From a virus, in the IMG/VR virus record IMGVR_UViG_3300021438_000616, positions 1-46,639 of that record: DNA of 46,639 nucleotides, one strand, 5' to 3'. Both the position numbers and the translations under genes were made by a program. Under the pieces are notes generated by a model. It was not told the origin of the DNA, made no database searches, and worked only from the letters and a program-made list of their open reading frames with translations. Positions within the stretch are counted from its first letter, which is position 1; each line of letters starts with the position of its first letter. Of this stretch, positions 31,931 to 40,586 are shown piece by piece.

Positions 31931-34710
31931 GCTTGACGGCAGCAAACGCAGTAATTGTACCGATTGGAGCTACTGGCCCAGACACCTGGGAACAGGTGAC
32001 GGAACTAGATGGTGTGGACTACACCATCCGATTCAACTGGAACGGTGTCGCGGCGGCGTGGTTCGTCTCCGTCGCGGACGGGGCGGGGGCCGCCATCACG
32101 GGCGATATGCGCCTCGTGCCAGATTATCCGCTTTTGCGTGCAGTGACCGACCCGCGCCGACCCCCTGGCGAGCTGCTCTTGCTCGATCTGACGGGTACGC
32201 CCGAGCCCCCTACGCATGACAATTTCCGCGGAGGGCGTTACGCGCTAGTTTATTTCGCTGTCGGAGAAAGCGCTGGCAATGTGACGGTCACCGCGACCGC
32301 TGTAGGGAAACGAGGGCCGACGGGGCCGCGCGGGGGGCCTGGGTCTACGGGACCTGCGGGTCCGACGGGTGCCAGCGGTCCGACGGGGGCTAGCGGTCCG
32401 ACCGGAGCGGCAGGGACATGCGGTCGCACGTATGCCGGCGCCGTTCATCTCGTAGGGACTGGGGCGTACAGTGACTTGACGGACGCAGACGGGGCGTTCG
32501 TTCTGCTGCCGGAGATAGATAAGGGCTACACCGTCCGTGCGTCGTGTACGATGTACGCCGGTTCTAGTGCTACGACCACATCGGCAGTCTACCAGGCATA
32601 CTGGCTCACGGGGCAGACGTCCGTCGGGTTGACACAAGTCGCGTCGGATGTTGCCGGGGAGGGCGGCTACTTCGGGGGCATCTCGTTCGCGTTGGTGAGT
32701 GTGGCGGGGGATGGGACGTTAGGTAGTATCCGGCCTCGCGTGTCGCAGAGCTTGAACGCGGACAGCACTTTCTACGCGAAGGTGCAAGTAGAGATTCTAG
32801 GATCTAACATAGGCAATGGTGAACGTGGACCCACGGGCCCAGCGGGCGCTACGGGCCCTACGGGGGGTATCGGCCCAACGGGGGCGGGAGCGCCAGGACC
32901 TACAGGCCCTGTAGGGCCCACAGGGGCTACAGGGAGCGGAGCGACGGGCCCCACAGGCGTCGCGGGCCCAACAGGCCCTGTAGGGCCCACGGGAGCTACG
33001 GGCAGCGGAGCAACAGGGCCTACGGGAGTCGCTGGGCCTACGGGCCCAACAGGCCCTGTAGGGCCCACAGGGGCTACAGGGAGCGGAGCGACGGGCCCTG
33101 CCGGTCCTACGGGGCCAATAGGTGCCACAGGTCCGACGGGGGCTGGCGGTACAGCCATCTCGGTTGGGAACTTACGATTCGCGAGAGTGGCCTCTATCCC
33201 GTTCGTGGATGGCGAGTATGACGATCGCCTAATCCCCACCGCGCACCGGGTCGTAAACAACCACTTCGATGCGTCGGGGGGGTTTACTGTCGGTACAGAG
33301 AACGCCAACGGTAGTTATACTGTGAGCGGGGGTGTGCTTACTGTCACTCACACCACCGGTACTGCGAGAACGGATTACTTCATTGGCGACACCTCCTTCG
33401 GCGCGATCCCTCAGGGAATCGTCGCGGTCGACGTCCCATCGATCGCCGGCACGGTTGTATCTTACCGGGCCGTAGTCGTGGGGGTCTGGAAAGACTCCAA
33501 TAATTTCATAGTTTTTAACTTTAATAGTGCCTCCACTGGGGTCGCCACACTCCAGATCAAGCGCGGAGGAACGTCCTATTTTTCGTCCAATGTGAACGTT
33601 GCGGGGTGGACAGCCCCGTTCAGTATCGCACTGGTCATCACCGGCACCCATGCAACGTTGATGATGAAAAAGACAGGTGACGAGACGTGGACGAAAATCA
33701 CTAGCGTGGTGGCTACGGCGGTGGACAGCGGGAGCAATTGGAAGACGCTGGATTGGAGCAACTTCAAGCCCGTTATAGGGGTTGCCACCCCCACCTCGCA
33801 TGTAGACACCACCACGGTTGTCTTCGACAACTGGCGTGGTGGGCGGTTCGGAGGCGTGGGGCTCCGAGACATTCACCCCGTCACCACGCGAGATTGCACC
33901 CCGTACAGTTCAGGCGGAGAATACTACTACACCGCCACCTTAGCCGAAGCCCACGGCCTCGGGTCCGACGGTTTCGCGGGAACTATGGCAATCGCCGCCT
34001 TCAACCCGGACGGGTGCCGCTGGCGGTTGGTGTCTGTCATCATGTACTCGCGTAGTTCGGCGACTCAAGCCGACTGTGCCGGGCACCTGGTCCGCAACGA
34101 CGACGGGTCGTTCGAGCACGTCTTTTCCACGTGGGGTACCTCCACAGCGTGCCAAATTCACTACATGAACATACCGTCGTCGACCGCCCTCCTTGCCGGA
34201 GGGACTTTCCTCCTCTCGGGCTCCACACAGTGGACGCCTACGCAAGTGGTTTCGGGAGGCGATGGTGTTTGGGACCCGAGCATATATTACGACGGGAGTA
34301 ATTGGTATCTAACTTACACTAACGCCCCCGCTCTAGATTATGCATTCTACCCTTGCATCGACAAGATGACCGCGGGTACTCTCGCATCCCCCACGTGGAC
34401 GAACATCCTGGCGGACACCACGGGCCGCCGTTACGAAGGCTCGTGCTTCGCGAGGGTGGGCGGGGAGGTGGTCATGGTGACGAGCAATCAGAATTGCTCA
34501 CGCATCTATAATGCAACTACCGGTGCCGCGAAGGGGTACCTATCGTTTCACGGAAACGACAATTGTGCGACACAGCCACACGGCCACCCTGTAGAGATGG
34601 GGAACGAGGTGATCATCGTCACTTTCGATGACTCGAAATGGCCCGCCTCGACGGGGGTCGATTTCAGTTGGGGCAGCCTACAGGTCCACTCCGCCCGTAG
34701 GTACGCATGA
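31927..34710 (+). CDS. tail fibre-like protein with collagen-like and beta-propeller-like domains
   Basis: A 927-residue protein. In order: an N-terminal beta domain (1-125), a first collagen-like block (about 127-162), a beta domain with [17 protein letters not shown] (163-297), a long second collagen-like block (about 298-405, [18 protein letters not shown] motifs), a jelly-roll/concanavalin-like region (about 425-660), and a C-terminal region (660-927). The last region has [37 protein letters not shown] and [16 protein letters not shown], which look like blades of a five-bladed beta-propeller (GH43-like). It probably forms trimeric fibres that bind host glycans, perhaps with hydrolase activity. 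GTG start overlaps the previous stop. Confidence 0.8.
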   Translation: MSLTAANAVIVPIGATGPDTWEQVTELDGVDYTIRFNWNGVAAAWFVSVADGAGAAITGDMRLVPDYPLLRAVTDPRRPPGELLLLDLTGTPEPPTHDNFRGGRYALVYFAVGESAGNVTVTATAVGKRGPTGPRGGPGSTGPAGPTGASGPTGASGPTGAAGTCGRTYAGAVHLVGTGAYSDLTDADGAFVLLPEIDKGYTVRASCTMYAGSSATTTSAVYQAYWLTGQTSVGLTQVASDVAGEGGYFGGISFALVSVAGDGTLGSIRPRVSQSLNADSTFYAKVQVEILGSNIGNGERGPTGPAGATGPTGGIGPTGAGAPGPTGPVGPTGATGSGATGPTGVAGPTGPVGPTGATGSGATGPTGVAGPTGPTGPVGPTGATGSGATGPAGPTGPIGATGPTGAGGTAISVGNLRFARVASIPFVDGEYDDRLIPTAHRVVNNHFDASGGFTVGTENANGSYTVSGGVLTVTHTTGTARTDYFIGDTSFGAIPQGIVAVDVPSIAGTVVSYRAVVVGVWKDSNNFIVFNFNSASTGVATLQIKRGGTSYFSSNVNVAGWTAPFSIALVITGTHATLMMKKTGDETWTKITSVVATAVDSGSNWKTLDWSNFKPVIGVATPTSHVDTTTVVFDNWRGGRFGGVGLRDIHPVTTRDCTPYSSGGEYYYTATLAEAHGLGSDGFAGTMAIAAFNPDGCRWRLVSVIMYSRSSATQADCAGHLVRNDDGSFEHVFSTWGTSTACQIHYMNIPSSTALLAGGTFLLSGSTQWTPTQVVSGGDGVWDPSIYYDGSNWYLTYTNAPALDYAFYPCIDKMTAGTLASPTWTNILADTTGRRYEGSCFARVGGEVVMVTSNQNCSRIYNATTGAAKGYLSFHGNDNCATQPHGHPVEMGNEVIIVTFDDSKWPASTGVDFSWGSLQVHSARRYA
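32818..33144 (+). repeat. collagen-type GC-rich repeats, second fibre block
   Basis: Triplet repeats coding Gly-Pro-Thr, Gly-Pro-Val and Gly-Ala-Thr, organised in higher-order units (about 55-70 bases, three near-identical copies that each include GGGAGCGGAGC or GGCAGCGGAGC coding GSGA). A smaller block lies at 32305-32415. Such units can expand or contract by recombination. Confidence 0.88.
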
Positions 34711-35561
34711 GCGCGACAGACCTATTCCTGCGAGAGGTTATTCTCGACATCGACACGCTACGAATCACGTGCGGGCAGGGTGTAGGTCTGGATTGCGACT
34801 TCGACGTGCTCAAAAGTTGGACCACAGAGGCCAACTCGAGCACGATCAAAGTCTACAACCTAAATGTGGACCACCGGGCCGCACTGGCCGCCAAAGCTAA
34901 AAAGGCAAAGGTGCGAGTGCGGCTCGAGGCTGGGTACGTCGATGCGCGGGCGGTGCTCTATTCAGGGGACTTCGATCGTGTGGACACGCGCCGGGAGGGC
35001 CCCGACGTCATTACGGAGCTGACTTGTCGCGACGGGGCTGTGGTGATGGCCTCCAACGCCCTCAGTCGTTCGTACGTGAAAGACACCCAAGTTGACACCG
35101 TCCTGCGAGACCTGGCAAAAGCTTGCGAATTCGATGTAGGTAACCTTGCGGACGTGCTTGCCGACGCTCAGATCGCGGGTGCAGGTCGCGTTTTTCGCTA
35201 CCCCGTCGCGGTAAACGGAAACGCCTGGGCTGCGCTGTGCAAGCTCGCCGCCAGTGCCGGTCTCGAAGTTAGCCTCCAGAACGGAATTCTTCAGTTCCTG
35301 CGCGTGGGCGGGGGGTTGAAGAATACCGCAGTAGTCCTGAAAAGTACGACAGGGCTGGTCGGGAGTCCTACGGTTGCGGCGAGCCAAGGGCAAAACATTC
35401 TTCGATGTCAAGCACTGATTCAGCCCGGTCTTGATCCCGGGCGCCAGATTCGCGTGGAAGGGGAATTTGTCCAAGGTAACTACACCATCCGACGCGTGAA
35501 GTTCGCCGGGTCTACCTGGGGCACAGACTGGCATGCTAACATAGAGGCCAGGCCAGTATGA
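34707..35561 (+). CDS. baseplate hub protein (gp44/phage protein D-like)
   Basis: A 284-residue protein matching the gp44-like/protein D hub group. It begins [20 protein letters not shown], has [63 protein letters not shown], then [21 protein letters not shown], and ends with a beta-rich [17 protein letters not shown]. Hub proteins sit at the tube tip and hold the spike encoded next. It overlaps both neighbours by four bases. Confidence 0.83.
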   Translation: MSATDLFLREVILDIDTLRITCGQGVGLDCDFDVLKSWTTEANSSTIKVYNLNVDHRAALAAKAKKAKVRVRLEAGYVDARAVLYSGDFDRVDTRREGPDVITELTCRDGAVVMASNALSRSYVKDTQVDTVLRDLAKACEFDVGNLADVLADAQIAGAGRVFRYPVAVNGNAWAALCKLAASAGLEVSLQNGILQFLRVGGGLKNTAVVLKSTTGLVGSPTVAASQGQNILRCQALIQPGLDPGRQIRVEGEFVQGNYTIRRVKFAGSTWGTDWHANIEARPV

Positions 35562-36238
35562 TTGAAACACCCACACTCGCAGAGGTCATCCGACACCACA
35601 TAGAGACGCAATTGAGTGGAGTATTCACAGCCCTTGTAGGTGTGGTGCAATCATTCGACGCGGCGGCTCGGACGTGCACGGTGTTACCCGCAGTGAAGCG
35701 CCCTGTGCTTCAAGCCGACGGAAGTTATGAAGCTTACGCCACCACCCCCATTTCCGACGTCCCCGTTCTGACATTCGAGGGCGGAGGGTTCCGCCTGACA
35801 CTCCCCTTAAGTGCCGGTGACGGAGTACTTCTCATTTGCACCATGACTGATGCTGGAAGCTACATGGCGTCGGGCAGCTCGAACGTGGAACCCGGGCTCG
35901 GTAGTACTCACAACCTTGGTAGTTGCTTTGCCATCCCGGGGGTGATTCCTACGAAGAGCGTCAAGGCAGCAACGTCACACCTCGTGCTCGAGAAGGACGG
36001 TGGCGCGAGCGTCCACGTCGACGACGTTATCACGCTCGGCGCCAGTGCCGGAGCCGATTTCCTGGCCCTCGCCGCGAAGGTAGATACTGCATTTTCCGCG
36101 ATCGCCAACGCGCTGAGCTCGGCGACGCCTGCGGTGCCCGCAGGCCCAGATGCCGGGGAGCCGGGTTTTCTAGCCTTCAAAACCTCCCTCGCCGCGGGCT
36201 TCCAATCTGTAGCCGCGACGAAAGTGAAAGGGGTGTGA
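35558..36238 (+). CDS. baseplate spike protein (Gp138 N-terminal family)
   Basis: A 226-residue membrane-piercing spike. The N-terminal OB-like domain has YTALVGVVQSFDAAARTCTVLPAV-type strands, DVPVLTFEGGGFRLTLPLSAGDGVLLICT, and a repeat-rich middle (HLVLEKDGGASVHVDDVITLGA) that would form a beta-helix. The Gp138_N type is found in BcepB1A-like phages. It ends with a helical alanine-rich tail. The position after the hub fits. Confidence 0.83.
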   Translation: MIETPTLAEVIRHHIETQLSGVFTALVGVVQSFDAAARTCTVLPAVKRPVLQADGSYEAYATTPISDVPVLTFEGGGFRLTLPLSAGDGVLLICTMTDAGSYMASGSSNVEPGLGSTHNLGSCFAIPGVIPTKSVKAATSHLVLEKDGGASVHVDDVITLGASAGADFLALAAKVDTAFSAIANALSSATPAVPAGPDAGEPGFLAFKTSLAAGFQSVAATKVKGV

Positions 36239-36239
36239 T

Positions 36240-36617
36240 GTGGACTTGCTTCGAGGCCTTGACGGCGACCTAACTATCACCGATCACACGGCCACGCTCG
36301 TGAGCGGGGCCGCAGAAACTGCACAGCGCCTTAGAGCAAAATTCCAACTTTACAGAGGGGAGTGGTTCATTTCCCCGGCTGAGGGGACCCCCTATCGCGA
36401 GGTGTTCTGGCCAAAAGACGTGACACACACTGTTAAGGTGGGCGTCTTGCGCCGAATGCTACTTAGTGACCCGGATGTGGCTACAGTACAAACCCTAGAG
36501 TTCACTGTAGACGCTCTCACGAGGGAAGGGACCATCACATTTGAAGTACTCACTAAATCCGGGCAGGTGCTCCGTTCTGCGGACTTCGGCCCGTACGTAA
36601 TTGAAGGGATGGCATAA
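36240..36617 (+). CDS. baseplate wedge protein (gp46/gp25-like)
   Basis: A 125-residue protein. It starts at GTG 36240 with GGGG eight bases upstream. Features are LRGLDGDLTITDHTATLVSGAAETAQRLRAKFQLYRGEWFISPAEGTPYREVFWP and VLRRMLLSDPDVATVQTLEFTVD, a strong match to Mu gp46/T4 gp25-like wedge proteins that start sheath assembly. It lies directly before the J-like protein, as in related phages. Confidence 0.86.
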   Translation: MDLLRGLDGDLTITDHTATLVSGAAETAQRLRAKFQLYRGEWFISPAEGTPYREVFWPKDVTHTVKVGVLRRMLLSDPDVATVQTLEFTVDALTREGTITFEVLTKSGQVLRSADFGPYVIEGMA

Positions 36618-37801
36618 TGGCTTACGGTCTCACGTCCGCAGGGTTCACCTCACCTACGCTCGAAGACATCTACTCGCAGATCGCAAGTGTGCTGCTGGAC
36701 CGAATCGACCCGGCACTAAATCTGTCGAGCTCGGGGGTGCTAGGCATCGTCGCGGGCATCGTGGCCGAGCGGGAGATGGTCCTATGGCAGACGCTTCAAG
36801 ACATCTACAGTGCCGGTGACCCCGCCCAGGCCGTTGACGGCCTTCTCGACGTCTTGTGTGCCATCACTGGTACAGTTCGAAAACCCCCACAGAAATCTCT
36901 AGTTAGAGGGGCTCGGTTCACGCTCGCCGCGAACTCTACCGTCCCAGCAGGGTCGATTGTACGCGTCGCGGGAAATCCCGCGGCCCGTTTCGTCACGCGA
37001 GCCACCATCACCTCCACGACCGCTGGCACATACACAGGCGACCTAGAAGCGGAGGTGTCGGGGCGAATTCTAGCGAACGCAGGCACGTTGACTGACATCG
37101 TTACCGCCGCGACGGGGTGGGGCGCCATCACCAACCCGACCGATGCGGTCCCGGGCGACGATGGCGAGACGGATACGACCCTGCGCGTGCGCAGGGAACT
37201 TGAATTGGCCTACACAGGCTCAGGGACGGTAGATGCGATTCGATCGCACCTGTTGAGGTACGAACGTGCCGGGGTCTTCCCTATCCGTCAAGCCTCGGTA
37301 TTCGAAAACCACACCGACGCCACCGACGGAAACGGCCTTCCTCCGCACTCCGTGGAGTGTCTGCTTTTCGATCCCGACCCCGTCGATGCCGACGACGTCG
37401 CACAGTTAATCTGGAACGGTGGCAGCGCTGCCGGTGTAGCCACCTACGGTACGACGTCGGGCACTGCAACGGATTCGGAGGGTAGGTCCCACACTGTACG
37501 CTTCTCTCGATCCACGAACGTGGAGTGCATCTTCGAAGTGACCGTCGGGGTGGGGGATGACTGGCCCACAGGGGGTGCAAATGCCATCAAGGCTGCTATT
37601 CTTGAATACCCCTTCACTCTAGGGGAGACGGTCTACAGATCGTCCCTCTATCCTGCCATCCTAGGCGTAGATGGGGTGCGAAACATACAACGCATCCGCG
37701 CCGCTAAGGCGGGGTACGCGCTGGCAGACGCGGACATCGCCATAACGTCTAGGCAAATAGCCTACACCTCGGCCGCGGACATAACCGTGATAGTGGTGTG
37801 A
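36617..37801 (+). CDS. baseplate J-like protein
   Basis: A 394-residue baseplate J family (Mu gp47-like) protein. It contains DIYSQIASVLLDRIDPALNLSSSGVLGIVAGIVAERE, KSLVRGARFTLAANSTVPAGSIVRVAG, AVPGDDGETDTTLRVRRELELAYTGSGTVDAIRSHL and the C-terminal AKAGYALADADIAITSRQIAY. It builds the wedge with the preceding gp25-like protein. Start ATG 36617 shares its first base with the previous stop. Confidence 0.9.
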   Translation: MAYGLTSAGFTSPTLEDIYSQIASVLLDRIDPALNLSSSGVLGIVAGIVAEREMVLWQTLQDIYSAGDPAQAVDGLLDVLCAITGTVRKPPQKSLVRGARFTLAANSTVPAGSIVRVAGNPAARFVTRATITSTTAGTYTGDLEAEVSGRILANAGTLTDIVTAATGWGAITNPTDAVPGDDGETDTTLRVRRELELAYTGSGTVDAIRSHLLRYERAGVFPIRQASVFENHTDATDGNGLPPHSVECLLFDPDPVDADDVAQLIWNGGSAAGVATYGTTSGTATDSEGRSHTVRFSRSTNVECIFEVTVGVGDDWPTGGANAIKAAILEYPFTLGETVYRSSLYPAILGVDGVRNIQRIRAAKAGYALADADIAITSRQIAYTSAADITVIVV

Positions 37802-37803
37802 TT

Positions 37804-38034
37804 ATGCATATGCACGACGACGATAGAGCCTTCTTCCTCGCACTCTTCGAGCGCGTGGAAGGGCGTATCGCTCACATCGAGGAGCGCCTTGATGACCTCT
37901 CTAGACCCCCGAAGCGGGGAAAGGTGTGGTGGAAGACTGTAGGCATCGCGGCGTTGTGCGCCGCTGCTGGCGTCCTCGCCACCCGTGCCGCCAACCACGT
38001 TGGGTATGTAGACGTACCCCAAGGAAGACAATGA
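37804..38034 (+). CDS. XhlA-like membrane protein
   Basis: A 76-residue protein with an N-terminal charged helix (DDDRAFFLALFERVEGRIAHIEERLDDL) and one membrane segment (VWWKTVGIAALCAAAGVLATRAA) preceded by basic residues, so the N-terminus is in the cytoplasm. This is the layout of XhlA/haemolysin-type holin accessory proteins. ATG 37804 is preferred over a GTG at 37798. The stop overlaps the holin-like gene (ATGA). Confidence 0.6.
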   Translation: MHMHDDDRAFFLALFERVEGRIAHIEERLDDLSRPPKRGKVWWKTVGIAALCAAAGVLATRAANHVGYVDVPQGRQ

Positions 38035-38222
38035 AAGATTTCATCTCCCGACTCTCACGCACCGAGACACTCTTCGCTCTTTACACGCTGGTGACGTCGA
38101 CGGTGCTGTGTGCCACACAGCGCATCGATGGCACTGCGTGGGTGGCTGCGGCTACACTAATCTCGTCCGCCTACGTTGCCGGGCGCTCTTGGGTCAAGCG
38201 CGGCGAGGCGGAAAACCCTTGA
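38031..38222 (+). CDS. holin-like protein (two membrane helices)
   Basis: A 63-residue protein with two membrane segments (TLFALYTLVTSTVLCAT and TAWVAAATLISSAYVAG) separated by the short turn QRIDG, and charged ends placing both termini in the cytoplasm. This is class II holin topology. AAGGAAG precedes the ATG. Holins form the membrane lesions that end infection. The cluster contains other membrane proteins but no recognisable endolysin. Confidence 0.62.
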   Translation: MKDFISRLSRTETLFALYTLVTSTVLCATQRIDGTAWVAAATLISSAYVAGRSWVKRGEAENP

Positions 38223-38539
38223 TTTCGTGGATCAAGGCACACTGGGGGGCCGCACTCGCGGCCCTAGGGGGTCTCCTTACCGCCGTGTTTCTGCTCGCGA
38301 ATTGGCGGCGCAAGCGAAGACCGGCACCCGAGGGGCTCGAGGCCGCTCGCGCGGCAGGCGAGGCAGATGTAAAAGCCGCTGATGCGCAAGTAGTCGCCGA
38401 GCGTGCAAACAAGCTGGCGCAGACGCTGCCAGAACGCGAAGCGGCGCTGGAAGTTATCCGAACCACCCCCACTCCGAAAGAGGTGCAACATGCGTCCGAC
38501 GATGACGTTGCTCGCCTGTTCAGTCGTAGCGGTCTGTAG
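38219..38539 (+). CDS. membrane-anchored helical protein of lysis cluster
   Basis: A 106-residue protein from TTG 38219, overlapping the previous stop. One membrane helix (WGAALAALGGLLTAVFLLANW, residues about 8-29) is followed by WRRKRR and a long helix rich in Ala, Glu and Lys. Size and location would suit an inner-membrane spanin, but the basic residues after the membrane helix place the C-terminal part in the cytoplasm, against that idea. The last 50 bases overlap the spanin-like gene. Confidence 0.5.
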   Translation: MISWIKAHWGAALAALGGLLTAVFLLANWRRKRRPAPEGLEAARAAGEADVKAADAQVVAERANKLAQTLPEREAALEVIRTTPTPKEVQHASDDDVARLFSRSGL

Positions 38540-38939
38540 CCTAATCTCTACGTACGCATGCGGATGCGACACGGCGGCCACCGCGTCCGCTGAGTCGGAT
38601 TGCGTGGTCACGGACCGCGAAGGTCGACGGGGGGTGTGGTTCTCGCTTGAAACCGCAGACATGCTGCGCAGAGAGCACGAAGCCGCTCCCGTCGTCGCCG
38701 CGATGCTTTCAACGTATCAGCAAATTGCCATCCTTCGCACACAAGAGGCCGCCCTCCGTGAGAGCGAGGGACAAGCACTCCGGCAAGCCTTGAGAGCCTC
38801 CGCGCGAGGTCTAGAGAAAGCTCGCGAAGAATTGCAAAGTGCGGAGGCTTTAGTGCGCTCGCCGTGGCTGTGGACCCCCATAGCCTTCGCTGCCGGAGTA
38901 GTCCTCTCCGCCGTCGTTGTGGTAGAGTTGCACCGATGA
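38490..38939 (+). CDS. candidate unimolecular spanin
   Basis: A 149-residue protein starting 50 bases inside the preceding gene, with AAAGAGGTG five bases before the ATG. The N-terminus is a cysteine-rich signal-like segment (MRPTMTLLACSVVAVCSLIS then TYACGC). The middle is a coiled coil (QQIAILRTQEAALRESEGQAL, LEKAREELQSAEAL) and residues about 125-147 form a C-terminal membrane helix. Lipoprotein-like start plus coiled coil plus C-terminal membrane helix is the u-spanin layout, which fuses inner and outer membranes. The lipobox is not canonical, so the assignment is tentative. Confidence 0.5.
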   Translation: MRPTMTLLACSVVAVCSLISTYACGCDTAATASAESDCVVTDREGRRGVWFSLETADMLRREHEAAPVVAAMLSTYQQIAILRTQEAALRESEGQALRQALRASARGLEKAREELQSAEALVRSPWLWTPIAFAAGVVLSAVVVVELHR

Positions 38940-39493
38940 CTCACGTCACCGACGCGATTGCGAGGTTGCCTGATAGGGACCGCAAGCCGCGCATAGAGGC
39001 TTTAATCGAGGCCTTGGTTACACCGCTAGACGCGGTGCACGAGGCCGCGTATGGCATGCACTTCTGGCGGTCCCTGTTCACCGCGGAGGGCGAGACGCTC
39101 GACGTAATGGGGCGCATCTTGAAGGTTCGGCGAATGAGGCGTGACGACGCAACCTACCGTGGAGCCCTACGTGTACAGCAAGCCGTGTACCGCTCCGATG
39201 GGCTACCGGAGACGCTGCTACACATTATCCGACTCCTGTGCGGCTTGAGTGCCAGGGTCGGTTACTTACAGCTCATCAGTTACCCTCCCGCATCCGTCAG
39301 TATCTTCTTGAACGCCGACACGTCATTGCAAGACGAAGCGAGGCTCGCCCTCCGTCGCGCCAAAAGTGCCGGGTGCTCCGTCTCCTTCGTCTCCTCCCCC
39401 GCCGTTGCATCGGTGCTTCGCTGGGGGGTTAGTGGTTGGGGCTCAATCTACGGTGGTGCCGAAGGCACTTTGGCCCACGTTGTGAGTGTATAA
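38936..39493 (+). CDS. DUF2612 baseplate protein
   Basis: A 185-residue protein of DUF2612 type (Mu gp48-like position). Visible features are PLDAVHEAAYGMHFWRSLFTAEGETLDVMGRILKVRRMRRDDATYRGALRVQ, typical of baseplate wedge proteins of this family, and VSIFLNADTSLQDEARLALRRAKSAG near the C-terminus. The lysis-type membrane genes separate it from the J-like gene. ATG overlaps the previous stop (ATGA). Confidence 0.8.
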   Translation: MTHVTDAIARLPDRDRKPRIEALIEALVTPLDAVHEAAYGMHFWRSLFTAEGETLDVMGRILKVRRMRRDDATYRGALRVQQAVYRSDGLPETLLHIIRLLCGLSARVGYLQLISYPPASVSIFLNADTSLQDEARLALRRAKSAGCSVSFVSSPAVASVLRWGVSGWGSIYGGAEGTLAHVVSV

Positions 39494-39494
39494 A

Positions 39495-40286
39495 ATGGCG
39501 AGACCTACATATACGTTCCCTATATGGGCCGCGAATTCCGTCCACAATGACCCTGGGCAACCTTGGCATGCACAGCCAAGCAAGGTTCAGCCGAGCGCTG
39601 GACAGATTGCGGCGGGGTACCTGCCCGCCACACTGGCGCCCGCCGAGTGGGCAAATTGGTGGCAGAACGCCGCAGGGGAGTGGATACAGTACCTGGACGA
39701 GGCGCGAGGAGTCGGCGTCGACGCGCTCAACGCCCATTTTCAATCCGAAACGGACCCGCTTGCACCCATCACACGCAAGACGTTCGTCGTCTCAAACCCC
39801 GTTACGGCGGGTATTCAGTTCCTCCCCAGTGCCGGGGGCAACTACTCCTCTTCAGGAGATCCTACCTACTCCGCCGAGATTTGGTTTCACCTGAACGAGA
39901 TTCTACAGCACCGCTGTAGAGTCGTAGGTGCCGGAGTCTACATCACCCCTGCCGCGGGACACACAGCCATCCCCGCCCAACTGCCCGTGCTGACCTTGGA
40001 ACGATGTTATCCGGGGGAGACGAACTACAATCTAGGGACAGGGAACCTCGTAGGGCAGTTTACTCCAGGTAGCAGCGACTCGGCGCAACTCGCCTCCTAT
40101 CATGCGCTGTCTCAGATGTCTTTGACTGTCACAAGCCCAGGCGCCTTATGTGATCTACAGACGTACTTTTATCGCCTTAAGCTTGTGGCGGAGGCAGGGG
40201 CTGGCGCCTTGGCCGGGTTTACTGTTCGCGGGGCGTGGGTCGCCCTCACTTCTGCGCAAGGGCTGTGCGTAGGCGGCTACACGTAG
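39495..40286 (+). CDS. putative tail/baseplate structural protein
   Basis: A 263-residue protein. It begins ARPTYTFPIWAANSVHND then PSAGQIAAGYLPATLAPAEWANWW (a segment common near N-termini of phage fibre or tail-tip proteins), with a short helix and beta-rich C-terminal two thirds containing a histidine-aromatic EIWFHLNEILQHR and many small-residue strands. It is probably an appendage or tail-tip protein, in the usual place of a fibre gene. It is the last rightward gene, and its 3' end overlaps the convergent gene by 41 bases. No terminator is seen for it. Confidence 0.62.
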   Translation: MARPTYTFPIWAANSVHNDPGQPWHAQPSKVQPSAGQIAAGYLPATLAPAEWANWWQNAAGEWIQYLDEARGVGVDALNAHFQSETDPLAPITRKTFVVSNPVTAGIQFLPSAGGNYSSSGDPTYSAEIWFHLNEILQHRCRVVGAGVYITPAAGHTAIPAQLPVLTLERCYPGETNYNLGTGNLVGQFTPGSSDSAQLASYHALSQMSLTVTSPGALCDLQTYFYRLKLVAEAGAGALAGFTVRGAWVALTSAQGLCVGGYT

Positions 40287-40530
40287 CCTCAAGTTCTGCG
40301 ACTTTACCCTCTAGCAACTTACATTTGGCTATGGTCAGGGCTAGAGGGTGCTCTCGGTGCAGCTCTAGCACCGCATTCTCCCGCGCGACCCTCACTGCCG
40401 CGTCGATGCGCGTACCAATCAAGGCGCGCAAGTCGTCCCACATATCTTTCTCCGTCCAGTTTCTCTTGCGCGAAATCGCAAGGCCTCGTATGCGGTCTTG
40501 TGTGATTGCATTTATGAGTTCGACTTGCAT
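40246..40530 (-). CDS. small coiled-coil protein
   Basis: A 94-residue helical protein. It starts VELINAITQDRIRGLAISRKRNWTEKD, then a charged region and a C-terminal coiled coil (LTIAKCKLLEGKVAELEATCSRL). AGGAG lies five bases before the ATG. It is downstream of the strong leftward terminator, so it is expressed by read-through or an unseen promoter. Its end overlaps the rightward tail gene on the opposite strand. Unknown function. Confidence 0.62.
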   Translation of the reverse strand: MQVELINAITQDRIRGLAISRKRNWTEKDMWDDLRALIGTRIDAAVRVARENAVLELHREHPLALTIAKCKLLEGKVAELEATCSRLRTALAQK

Positions 40531-40546
40531 CCGTACTCCTAAAACG

Positions 40547-40579
40547 AAAAAACCCCCTGAGGGTCCCTACCTCAGGGGG
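40547..40579 (-). terminator. Rho-independent terminator of leftward operon
   Basis: On the minus strand: CCCCCTGAGG, a seven-base loop, CCTCAGGGGG (ten perfect pairs), then six T residues. It follows the stop at 40587 by eight bases. On the plus strand no T-run follows, so it works in one direction. Confidence 0.93.
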
Positions 40580-40586
40580 CAGACCG

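Noticed and set aside
32305-33144. Regular GC-rich repeats resembling a CRISPR array or minisatellite
   Set aside because: All units are multiples of three, in frame, and encode collagen-like Gly-x-Thr triplets; there are no unique spacers between constant repeats.
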